DNA of 20,448 nt from JBCDBH01 sp039184055 (GTDB lineage: Bacteria > Acidobacteriota > Thermoanaerobaculia > Multivoradales > J023). The position numbers and the translations under genes are program-made. Numbering within the stretch: position 1 is the stretch's first letter; every line of letters starts with the position of its first letter. A model generated the notes under the pieces. The model did not search any database. It was given only the letters and a program-made list of their open reading frames with translations, and was not told the origin of the DNA. Positions 8,269-16,400 of the stretch are shown one piece after another. The stretch covers positions 1-20,448 of the forward strand of contig JBCDBH010000065.1 in NCBI GenBank assembly GCA_039184055.1, written 5' to 3'.

Positions 8269-9060
8269 ATGTCAGTACGTTCCGTAGCGAATGGATCCCC
8301 GTGGCTTCGTTTGGTGGCCATGCTCGCCATCCTTGCTTTGATACCGATCAGTGCCAGCGCCGAGTTGTCGCGTGACGATCTGAAGGAAGCAGAGAAGATG
8401 TTCGATGGCGACGTCTATATGCGGGTCGACGCACCGTGCGCCACCGGCCGTCATCCCTATGGCACGTACAAGCGGCCGTTGGTCGAGGTGTCGCCGGATG
8501 GTGAGATTTCGACCGAGGGCGATCTGGCGATCAACGCCAGCTGGTGGCATGCCGACAGCACCTACTGGGGCGTGCGGATCAACGATCCCATGGAGCTCGA
8601 CGAGCTCGATTACGAGGATGACGAAGCCACGGTCGAGGTCGAGCTCGAAGGCATTCGGGCGGCGGATGGCAACGACACGGTGGTGGCGTTCGTCAACATC
8701 CACACCCTCGAGGATTTCAAGGCCGCGTTCGAAAAGACCTTCTCGCGGATTCCGCTTCAGGACGAGCATGACGATTGGTCGGCCGATGCTAAACGTGCCA
8801 TCGCCGAACGCCGCATCGAAAATGGCATGACCAAGCGGCAGGTGTACTACATCACCGGTCGTCCCGAGTCGTTCGAGACGAAGTCGGAGGGTGGTAAGGA
8901 GATCGAGATCTGGTACCCGCGTCAGGACAAGGGCACCAAGCTGGGCTACTTCACCGCCAAGAGTGGCGAGACCACCGGTTTTCCCAAGTCGCTACGTTTC
9001 GAGGACGGTGTGTACGTCGGTGCCGAGAGCGGTAGCGGCGGTAGCTTTTCGATCGACTGA
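8269..9060 (+). CDS. exported protein with BamE/SmpA-like C-terminal segment
   Basis: This 263-residue protein has a signal peptide whose hydrophobic core is LVAMLAILALIPISASA; cleavage is likely after SASA (residue 31). There is no lipobox Cys, unlike true BamE/SmpA lipoproteins. Residues 40-160 are an acidic domain of unknown type, including SWWHADSTYWGVRI and the acidic run DELDYEDDEATVEVELE. Residues 176-199 (AIAERRIENGMTKRQVYYIT and the following GRP) match the BamE/SmpA/OmlA-like pattern in which a helix ending in GMT..QV is followed by a G-x-P turn. EIEIWYPR then provides the expected beta strand. The C-terminus is Gly/Ser-rich. GAGGAGA lies just upstream of the ATG. It probably folds in the periplasm. 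The BamE likeness is a local fold resemblance, not evidence of a role in outer-membrane assembly. Confidence 0.85.
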   Translation: MSVRSVANGSPWLRLVAMLAILALIPISASAELSRDDLKEAEKMFDGDVYMRVDAPCATGRHPYGTYKRPLVEVSPDGEISTEGDLAINASWWHADSTYWGVRINDPMELDELDYEDDEATVEVELEGIRAADGNDTVVAFVNIHTLEDFKAAFEKTFSRIPLQDEHDDWSADAKRAIAERRIENGMTKRQVYYITGRPESFETKSEGGKEIEIWYPRQDKGTKLGYFTAKSGETTGFPKSLRFEDGVYVGAESGSGGSFSID

Positions 9061-9069
9061 CGAGACCGG

Positions 9070-10422
9070 TCAGCGGTTGATCGCCTGCAAGGCAGGTTCG
9101 GCGTCGAGCTCAGCGGCGTCGACCTGCTTGAGATGACCTTCATCGAGCAGGTAGGCGAGGGCTCGCGCGACACGCTGGTCGGGTACCCCGGCCGTCTTCT
9201 CGTTGTGGAAGGCGTGGATGACGCTGGCGGCGGATCGTGGGATACGACAGAGCTTGACCAGCCGCTCGAGGTCATTGATCGGCAGATGCATGGCGATGCG
9301 TAGCCGTCGTCGATGCGCCGACCGACTCCACAGCAGCAGCTTGTCGGTGGAGAAGCTGACCTCGCCATTGCGACGGTGCCAGAACTCGGCATCACACCCC
9401 GCATCGACATAGTAGCGATCACGATTGGCGAGCGCCTGTTCGCCGGCTTCGATGACCTGACGTCGATAGTGCGCGACGGCACGGGTGCACCCGTCGAGCA
9501 TCTCGATGGCGGTACGCGCGGCGCGTCGCCCCCCTTCGAGCGCCCGAGCGAGCCCACTATCGACGATCGGATCCGTGGTCATGGCGGCATCGCCAGCGGC
9601 CAACCAATCGTGATCGGCGATCAGATCGAGTCGACCGGCACTCGCCGACCAGGTCAGAGGGCCATTCACCACCGGGGCCGAGTCGAGACGTTTGGCCAGC
9701 TCCGTGGTGGAGAGCCGCGCCAAATACGAGTCACGTGACGTGACGTGGAGCTGGCGCGCGATGTCGCCGTCGGTGAGAAAGACCGTCACCGTGCCTCCCG
9801 ACGACCGAGGCGCGGCGTACCACCAGCCCTGGTGGACCGCTTCTGTAACGTAGTCGAGCCCGGCCCGCGCGGCGAAACCACACCGAGTCGCCGTCAGGGT
9901 GTCGAAGCGCACACGGCTCGCGCCTTGTCTCCTGGCGAAGACAGCGCGTCGCCCGGTGGCGTCGATGACGATGGACGCGCGTACGCCACGAGAGCGCCCG
10001 CTGGTCTTGTTGCGATGTCGGAGTCGGAGGTACCAGCCGCTGTCGGAACGGACACCGCCGACGAAACGGTAGGGGTGGAGGCGCTCGGTGCCGGTCGCCA
10101 CGGCGGCATCGATCAGCATGCTGTCGAAACGCGCCCGATCGATGTGCCAGCCATGGCTCGAGATGGCCGGACCACTGTCGCGCCCGACCCGCTGCCATGC
10201 CATCGAACGGGGTTGCATGGCGACGAATCGACGCCATACGCCGAGCACCTCGAGCGTCGAACGCGCCTGCTCGGGAAGGCTTTCGCCATGGTCGGGGCGA
10301 TGGAGCTCGGGGACGACGAGCGCTACCGAGCGACCAGGACTCAGCTGGCGCAAAGACAACGCCGCCGCGGCGGCGGTCGGGCCACCTCCGACAATGACCA
10401 CGTCGAATTGGTTGACGCTCAC
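9070..10422 (-). CDS. FAD-dependent oxidoreductase, LodB/tryptophan-halogenase-like superfamily
   Basis: This 450-residue flavoprotein has an N-terminal Rossmann FAD motif, FDVVIVGGGPTAAAAALSL, then HRPDHGESLPEQARSTLEVLG, which is typical of the LodB/halogenase-like group. It also has IVIDATGRRA (DATGR) and the second FAD motif AAGDAAMTTDPIVDSGLARAL. The segment ANRDRYYVDAGCDAEFWHRR resembles the conserved Y...E/D-FW-RR block of LodB/GoxB-like enzymes, which build tryptophylquinone cofactors in partner oxidases. The halogenase WxWxIP motif was not seen. The last ~60 residues (RVARALAYLLDEGHLKQVDA) could be a small helical add-on domain. Start is GTG at 10422, 9 bases after GAGGTGG; GTG at 10434 has no usable ribosome site. 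No LodA-like partner gene is in the window, so the substrate is open. Confidence 0.85.
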   Translation of the reverse strand: MSVNQFDVVIVGGGPTAAAAALSLRQLSPGRSVALVVPELHRPDHGESLPEQARSTLEVLGVWRRFVAMQPRSMAWQRVGRDSGPAISSHGWHIDRARFDSMLIDAAVATGTERLHPYRFVGGVRSDSGWYLRLRHRNKTSGRSRGVRASIVIDATGRRAVFARRQGASRVRFDTLTATRCGFAARAGLDYVTEAVHQGWWYAAPRSSGGTVTVFLTDGDIARQLHVTSRDSYLARLSTTELAKRLDSAPVVNGPLTWSASAGRLDLIADHDWLAAGDAAMTTDPIVDSGLARALEGGRRAARTAIEMLDGCTRAVAHYRRQVIEAGEQALANRDRYYVDAGCDAEFWHRRNGEVSFSTDKLLLWSRSAHRRRLRIAMHLPINDLERLVKLCRIPRSAASVIHAFHNEKTAGVPDQRVARALAYLLDEGHLKQVDAAELDAEPALQAINR

Positions 10423-10446
10423 GGCACGATCCACCTCGAGCGAGCC

Positions 10447-10466
10447 CTATACTTACTAACGTATAG
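10447..10466. promoter_or_regulatory. inverted repeat, candidate operator of the FAD oxidoreductase gene
   Basis: CTATACTTACTAACGTATAG has perfect 6-base arms around 8 bases, with an inner TTA-C-TAA. It lies about 25 bases upstream of the GTG start at 10422, where a -10 region is expected. A -35-like TTTACA lies on the minus strand at 10472-10477. The shape fits a MarR- or TetR-type operator overlapping the promoter. Confidence 0.4.
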
Positions 10467-10480
10467 AAGACTGTAAATTT

Positions 10481-10499
10481 TCTTGCGTGAGACGCAAGA
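10481..10499. promoter_or_regulatory. perfect hairpin/dyad, 8-bp arms with GAG loop
   Basis: TCTTGCGTGAGACGCAAGA is a perfect 8-bp inverted repeat with a 3-base loop, in the 160-bp gap between the two - strand genes. It could terminate transcription of the upstream TPR gene, but on that strand the hairpin is followed by AAAATTT rather than a U-run. It could instead be a second operator for the FAD gene. Confidence 0.45.
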
Positions 10500-10582
10500 T
10501 TCCTATCTACGACCGGATTTCTGAAGAGTACGGTGCGATCTATCCCTTGTCAACCCAGCTGAACCGTGCCGAAGGGGCGCGT

Positions 10583-11359
10583 TTAGCGCACCGATGCGAG
10601 GATCCGTCGTGCCGAATCGGCTTCGGGCGCCTCGGGCGCCAGCGCGACGAAGCGATCGAGATCGTTGATGAGCAGATCCATCCTCTTCAGCTTGCCCGCC
10701 GACATGCCGCGATAGTAGTAGGCGTACGCGATGCCTGAGTCCATCTCGATGGCACGATCGAGCAGATCGACCGCCGGTTTCCACTGCTCCATGAAGGCGT
10801 GCGTCGCGCCGAGCTGGTAGACGGTGAGCGGATTCTTGCCGTCGAGCTCGCGAGAATGTTCGAGAGCCGCGATCGCCGCGTCGAATTTGCGTAGGCGTTG
10901 GAGCGCGACACCACGATAGTAGTGGTTCCACGCGTTGTCGGGTTGCTTGGCGAGCTGCTTGTCGGCGTGAGCGAGCGCCTGGCGGAAGGCCTGATTCGCC
11001 GGCCCTCGCTTGCCCGCGGCAAGACGTGCCTCGCCGAGATGGACGAGGGGTTCGGGATCGCCCTTGGCGGCTTTCACCGCTTGCTCGAGAGCCTTGATCG
11101 CTTCGCCGTGTTTCTTTTCCTGAGACAGAACTCGACCTTCCGCGATCAGCGCCTCGGTACTGTCCGCGGGCAGCTTGGCGGCGACCTGGCGCGCCTGTTC
11201 GGTCGACCAGGCGCACAGCTTGCGCTCGAGCTGCTTTTCGATCTTGGCGACGCGTTGTTGCTTCTTCTTTTCGGCGGCCTGGTTGGCTTGCGCGTCGGCC
11301 GTGGGGACGACGGCGAGCATCAGGACGGTGACGAGCACGGAAGTGAGGAGGGTCTTCAC
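10583..11359 (-). CDS. periplasmic TPR-repeat protein
   Basis: This 258-residue protein starts with a signal peptide (TLLTSVLVTVLMLAVVPTA, cleavage likely after TADA) followed by a basic Lys-rich coil (EKKKQQRVAKIEKQLERK). The rest is tandem TPR helices: AEGRVLSQEKKHGEAIKALE, HLGEARLAAGKRGPANQAF, HYYRGVALQRLRKFDAAIAA, YQLGATHAFMEQWKPAVDLL and YYYRGMSAGKLKRMDLLIND. This is a protein-protein interaction scaffold in the periplasm; the partner is not known. Start is GTG at 11359, chosen because AGGAG lies 7 bases upstream and the signal peptide follows at once; the frame is open 87 bases further but lacks a signal there. It is in the same direction as the FAD oxidoreductase, but a 160-bp gap with two dyads makes a shared operon doubtful. 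Confidence 0.88.
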   Translation of the reverse strand: MKTLLTSVLVTVLMLAVVPTADAQANQAAEKKKQQRVAKIEKQLERKLCAWSTEQARQVAAKLPADSTEALIAEGRVLSQEKKHGEAIKALEQAVKAAKGDPEPLVHLGEARLAAGKRGPANQAFRQALAHADKQLAKQPDNAWNHYYRGVALQRLRKFDAAIAALEHSRELDGKNPLTVYQLGATHAFMEQWKPAVDLLDRAIEMDSGIAYAYYYRGMSAGKLKRMDLLINDLDRFVALAPEAPEADSARRILASVR

Positions 11360-11419
11360 GGTAGAACTCCTATAGGTAGCTCGAGACGAGCGAGCGGATC
11401 GGGTGTAGCGCATCAGGCT

Positions 11420-11438
11420 GGTCTCGGTCAGCGAGACC
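11420..11438. promoter_or_regulatory. 7-bp inverted repeat in the divergent region
   Basis: GGTCTCGGTCAGCGAGACC has perfect 7-base arms with a 5-base loop. It is 61 bases upstream of the periplasmic TPR start, in the 240-bp region shared with the divergent small TPR gene. It may be an operator or a leader hairpin. The rest of 11360-11599 holds no clear gene or promoter. Confidence 0.3.
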
Positions 11439-11599
11439 GTCGACAAGGAGAACTAGCAAGGTTCATGCCGCGCTCGGGTCACTCTACCGCGCCCCGAAGC
11501 GATTCGATTCGACAGGACTGTCCGATCGAACGGTCGGCTGACGTCTTTAGGCAATGTGGTCTCCGATGGACGGTGATCGCTACCCGAAGGAGTCGGACG

Positions 11600-12040
11600 A
11601 TGTGGAAAAGCTTGGCCCGGGGAAGCAAGGCATGGGGAAGGAAGATGAGGGAAAGGGTATCGAGCCGACCGAATCGAATCGAGTCGGATCGAGAGCGTCG
11701 TACAGCACGGATGCGGCGATGCTTGCGACGAGGGCGGGTGACGGCAGCGCTGGTGATGTACCGACAGTTTCGTTCCGAGTGTCCTGATGATCTTTGGATG
11801 GCCAACCGGCTCGCGGATGTGCTGGCCGAATACGGCGCGACGCGGGAAGCCGTTACCTTGTTCATGGAGATCGCGGCGGCCTGGGACACGCACGGCTTTG
11901 TCGCGCAGGCCATCGCGATCTACCGCAAGGTGCTTCGACTCGATCCGTTACAGGTTCTCGCCTGGGAACGCTTGGCGGCGCTCTACAGACGCCGAGGTCT
12001 GCATGGTGAGGCGATGCGCTACGCCTCACGGTTAGGTTGA
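11600..12040 (+). CDS. small TPR protein with Arg-rich N-terminus
   Basis: This 146-residue protein has a very basic N-terminus (residues 1-50, including MRERVSSRPNRIESDRERR and MRRCLRRGR). TPR-like helices follow: VTAALVMYRQFRSECPDDLW, ANRLADVLAEYGATREAVTL, and then the clearest unit, FVAQAIAIYRKVLRLDPLQV with AWERLAALYRRRGLHGEAM. There is no signal peptide, so it is probably cytoplasmic, possibly nucleic-acid- or membrane-surface-associated through its basic tail. The ATG is preceded by GAAGGAG about 7 bases upstream. Downstream, the ThrE gene has an almost identical ribosome-site context after a 112-bp gap, so co-transcription is possible. Proteins of this short TPR type recur in deltaproteobacteria and Acidobacteriota without known function. 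Confidence 0.75.
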   Translation: MWKSLARGSKAWGRKMRERVSSRPNRIESDRERRTARMRRCLRRGRVTAALVMYRQFRSECPDDLWMANRLADVLAEYGATREAVTLFMEIAAAWDTHGFVAQAIAIYRKVLRLDPLQVLAWERLAALYRRRGLHGEAMRYASRLG

Positions 12041-12152
12041 TGGTGTTTGGCTCGAGGATGATGGGTTTGGTTTTCTTTCAACGATGGTATGGTTCGCGGC
12101 TTCGTGGGAACCGGCTTTGGGGTGGAAGACCAGGTTCGAAGGAGTGTCAACG

Positions 12153-13412
12153 ATGGCGTTTCCAGGACTGCTTTTCGACGATGGGCCGAAGGCCGAACCG
12201 ACGACCCGGGCTGGCGTCGATGCCGAGGTGTTCGTGCAGAAGCTCGGTCAGGCGCTGCACGCGTTCGGGAGTCCGGCGCATCGTCTCGAAGCGGCGCTCC
12301 AGCACGTCTCGCGTAGCCTCGGGCTCGAGGGACAGTTCTTTTGTAGCCCGACGGCGATCTTCGCGTCGTTCGGGGCCGATCGCGTACAGCGCACGACCTT
12401 GTTCCGGGTCGATCCGGGCGATGTGCATCTCGAGAAGCTGTCGCGGCTCGATGCTCTGGTGCAGCGGGTGGTGCGAGGCGACCTCGGTCTCGATGAAGCG
12501 TCCCGCCGGGTCGACGAGATCGTCGCCGCGACCCCGCGCTATGGCGCGATCCTGACGACCCTGTCGTTCGCGCTCGTGTCGGGTGGCGCGGCGCGGTTCT
12601 TCGGTGGTGGCTGGCGAGAGATCGTCGCGGCGACCGTCGGCGGGCTGTTGGTCGGACTCTGGTCGCTGGTCGCGGCCCGGGTTCCCGACGCCGGTCGTCT
12701 CTTCGAGCCGGTCGGCGGCATGATCATGGCGTTCGCCACCGCCACGCTGGCGACGATGATGATGCCCATGTCGCCGCAGCTCGTGACGCTTTCCGGGTTG
12801 ATCGTCCTGGTGCCGGGGATGACTTTGACGGTGGCGATGACCGAGCTCGCGACCCGTAATCTGGTCTCCGGGAGCGCGCGTCTCGCCGGTGCCGCGCTGG
12901 TCTTCATCACCATCGGCTTCGGGGTCGCCCTGGGGAGCCAGCTGGGCGTGTTTCTCTATGGGACCGGCCAAAGCGCCGAGCCCGTGGCGCTACCCCTGTG
13001 GACCGAAGCCGTTGCGCTGTTGGCGGTGGCGTTCGCCTTTACCGTCCTGTTTCGTGCTCGGCCTCGGGACGTCGTGTGGATGCTCGTCGCGGGCGTGGTG
13101 GCGATCGGTGGCGCGCGTCTCGGCGCCACCGTTCTCGGGCCCGAGCTCGGCGCTTTGCTCGCCGCTTTCGCGGTGGGCATCGCTGGCAACGCATTCGCTC
13201 GTTTATGCGATCGCCCGTCGGCGATCGTTCAGCTTCCGGGTCTCATGCTCTTGGTGCCTGGCTCGATCGGTTTTCGAGGGATCGCCTCGTTGCTCGAGCA
13301 GGACGTCGTCTCGGGTGTCGAGTCGGCGTTCGCGATGGCCCTGGTGGCCATCGCGTTGGTGACCGGGCTGCTGATGGCGAACGTCTTCCTGCCGCCTCGT
13401 CGGGCGTTGTAG
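12153..13412 (+). CDS. ThrE-family threonine/serine exporter-like membrane protein
   Basis: This 419-residue protein has the one-chain ThrE architecture. A soluble N-terminal domain (residues 1 to about 130; QKLGQALHAFGSPAHRLEAA and FFCSPTAIFASFG are typical) is followed by about ten hydrophobic helices. The first helical block includes SFALVSGGAARFFGGG, LLVGLWSLVAARV and LSGLIVLVPGMTLTVAMTEL. The second, DUF3815-like, block includes VWMLVAGVVAIGGARLG and LPGLMLLVPGSIGFRG. The repeated LVPGM/LVPGS motifs are a family signature. Corynebacterium glutamicum ThrE exports L-threonine and L-serine by proton antiport; the substrate here is inferred. ATG at 12153 follows GAAGGAG; an upstream GTG/ATG extension from 12084 lacks a ribosome site. 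The stop lies 6 bases from the convergent RND gene. Confidence 0.92.
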   Translation: MAFPGLLFDDGPKAEPTTRAGVDAEVFVQKLGQALHAFGSPAHRLEAALQHVSRSLGLEGQFFCSPTAIFASFGADRVQRTTLFRVDPGDVHLEKLSRLDALVQRVVRGDLGLDEASRRVDEIVAATPRYGAILTTLSFALVSGGAARFFGGGWREIVAATVGGLLVGLWSLVAARVPDAGRLFEPVGGMIMAFATATLATMMMPMSPQLVTLSGLIVLVPGMTLTVAMTELATRNLVSGSARLAGAALVFITIGFGVALGSQLGVFLYGTGQSAEPVALPLWTEAVALLAVAFAFTVLFRARPRDVVWMLVAGVVAIGGARLGATVLGPELGALLAAFAVGIAGNAFARLCDRPSAIVQLPGLMLLVPGSIGFRGIASLLEQDVVSGVESAFAMALVAIALVTGLLMANVFLPPRRAL

Positions 13413-13418
13413 GCCGGA

Positions 13419-16400
13419 TTACGGGACGATGACTCCCATGGCCAGGTCGAGCGAGATCCAGGCGCGTAGGAGATCCACATCGGCGAGCGCACGGGCGGTG
13501 CGTTGCGCCCGGACGGCGGCTTCGGCATCGAGCAGATCGTTGGTGGTGGCGCGACCCGCGCGTGACCGTTCGGCGGTGACACGCTGAGTCTCGATGGCGA
13601 GCTCGATACCTCTTTCGCGCACGGCGACGGCGCGACGCGCGGTGCGGACTCGGGCCAGCGCGGCGTCGATTTCGACGTCGATGGCCCGTTCGAGCGCCGT
13701 CCGTTCGGCGAGCAGAGCCTCGTGCTCGGCGAGCAGCGCGGTGCGTTGCGGCGCGCGAGTGCCTGCGGCGAACGGATTCCAAACGATCGCCAGACCGCCC
13801 TGGGCGAGGTCTTCGGGAAGGAAAGGATCGCCTTCCGAGCGCAGATAGGTGCCGCGTGCTTCGAGACGGGGAAGCCGTTCCGCGCGTATCGCGTCGGCAC
13901 GCAGCATGGCGGCCTGGATCTGTTCGTTCAACGCCCGTAGATCATTTCGTTCTTGCAATGCCTCTTGATAGAGCGCGCCACGTCCGGGCCTTTCGGAACG
14001 GTCCCAGGGGCCCGTGAAGCGAACGTCGATGATCCTCTCACCACCCGTCACACGCTCGAGCTCGTCCAAGGCGACTCGGCGATTGGCGCGCAGCGTGAAT
14101 CGATCGAGCTCGGCGCTTTCGAGGTCGAGGCGGACGTCGAGGGCATCGGCCTCCAAGGCTCGACCGCTGTCGACTCGGGCGTTGGTTTCGTCGAGGCGTG
14201 CTTCGAGACTGGTGATGAAGGTCTCGGTGGCGGCGAGCTGGGCGTCGATCGCCAAGATGTCGAGGAAGGCGAGTGCGGCTTCGGCGGCCAAACCGTCGAT
14301 GATTCTCGCCGCCTGCGCCTCGGCGGCCGTCGCGTCGTGCGCGGCGGCGGGAGCACGATAGAAGCGCTGTGCCGGATCGAGCAGCGGTTGGGTGATCTGG
14401 ACGGCGAGACTCTGGACGTCTTTTTGGCCCAGGGTGAACGCCCCGATCGGTGTATCGATCTCGGTGTTCTCGCTCCGCCAATCAGCGGTGGCTTCGACAC
14501 CGACGATGGGGAAACGCGCCAGACGCCGCGCGGCATCCGCGGCCGCCGCGGCGGCTACGGCGCGCTGGTTGGCGGCCTGGGCGATGGGTCGTTCGGTGGC
14601 GCGTCGCAGCGCGGTGTCGAGATCGATGACCATCTGCATGCTGACACCGCTCGTGTCGACGCCCGTATCGGGCGGCTCGGCAGACGGTTCGCTGGCGACT
14701 CCCGGTGTCGGTACGGCCATCATGACGAGCAAGAGCGCGGTGGCGGTCGCCGCCACCGCCTGACGACGCGGCATGGCTCGGCCGCCGAAAATCAACCGGT
14801 AGAGAGCGGGCACGAGGAGGAGGGTCAGCACCGTCGACGCGGCGAGCCCGGAGATCATCGCCCAGGCCAGCGGTGGCCACAATGATGTCTGCGAGAACGC
14901 GAGCGGCGACAGACCCGCGACCGTCGTCGCCATGGTCAACAAGATGGGGCGGGTGCGTCGTTGCACCGCTTCGCTCAAGGCTTCGTCCACGCTCGCTCCT
15001 TCTTCGCGTTTGGTTTCGATGACGTCGAGTAGCACGATGGCGTTGTTGACCACGATGCCGATCAGTGACACCACGCCGAGCAAGGCCATGAAGCCGAAGG
15101 AGTGGCCCGAGAGCAGCAACCCGGGTACGACACCGATCGCGGCCAGCGGTACGGTGACGAGGATGATTCCGACACGTCGGAAGGAGTTGAACTCGGCGAG
15201 TAGAAAGAAGAGCAACAGCAGACCGCCGAGGGGCGCGGCACGCAGAATCGCCGCGTTGGCGGCACCGCTTTCTTCGGCTTCACCGCCGACCTCGACCCGT
15301 ACCCCCGGTGGCACGTCGAGCTCGCCGAGCCGTGGACGCAGGACGTCGAGAACCTCGGCGGCGGTCACACCGTCGGCAAGTTGAGCCTGGACCTTGACCA
15401 AGCGTTCACGGTCACGATGGTAGATCGCCGCCGGTCGCCATTCGACCCCCAAACGCGCCACCTGCTCGAGGGGGACGGGATCGCCTCCAGGGGGCGTGAC
15501 GTCGATGGTGGCGAGAGCCGACGCCGGCAAGGTCTCGCCGGCGCTCGACCGCACGAGGATCGGCACCGGGTCGTCGTCGGCGCGATACGTCCCGGCGGGT
15601 AGGCCGAGGGTGCGACCCGCGAGCGCCTGAGCGACATCGACGCGTGACAGGCCATGGCGCGCGGCGGCGGCATCGTCGATGGTGAAGACCACGGTCGGGA
15701 TGCCGAGCCCCAAATCGTGGCGCACGTCCCGGCTTCCCGGAATCTCTCGGATGAGACCGAGTAGCTGGTCGGCGACGATCTCGAGATCTTCGAAATCGTC
15801 ACCGATCACCCGGAGCTCGACCGGTGCATCGATCGGCGGGCCCTGTTCCAATTGTCGGGCCACGACCTGCGCCGCTGGCAGGTTTTGTTGGGCGAATTGG
15901 CGCGTGTCGCGAATCACGTCCGGGACCGCGGCGAGATTCGTGGTCTCGACCACCAGCTGCGCTCGATGTGGGCTGGCGGGCAAGAAGCGCAGGTTGTAGT
16001 AGAAGTGCGGCGCGCCTCGGCCGAGAAAGGTAGCGACCGATAGAACATCGGGGCGGGTGGCGAAATAGCGTTCCATGCGCCGCGCCATGACGTCGGTTTC
16101 TTCGAGATGGGTACCTTCGGCGAGCTGAAGATCGATCACCGCGGTCGCCCGATCGGCCGCCGGGAAGAATTGCTGATCGACGAAACCCGCCGACCAGACG
16201 GTGATCGCCATCAACACCGCCATCACGGCGAGCACGATGAGCGGTCGACCGATAGCGACCGACGCGATCCAGCGCGACAAGCCACGCGTCAGTCGATCGG
16301 CGACTCCGGCGAAGCGATCGTCGTCACGGCGACGGCGCAGAATCAACTCGGCGAGCACGGGCGTGACGAGAATGGCGAACACGTAGCTCACCGTGAGGGT

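Noticed and set aside
9056..9075. GACCGGTCAG resembling a TetR operator half-site
   Set aside because: Only the right half matches the consensus; it lies across two convergent stop codons and not in a promoter.
11497..11685. 12-bp inverted repeat of CGATTCGATTCG near 11500 and its complement near 11675
   Set aside because: It is a simple low-complexity GATTC/GAATC repeat in a genome rich in TCGA words, with one copy inside a gene; probably chance.
13953..14885. 310-residue frame antisense to the OMF part of the RND fusion
   Set aside because: Gly/Arg-rich shadow with no family signature; the sense frame is clearly a TolC-type protein.
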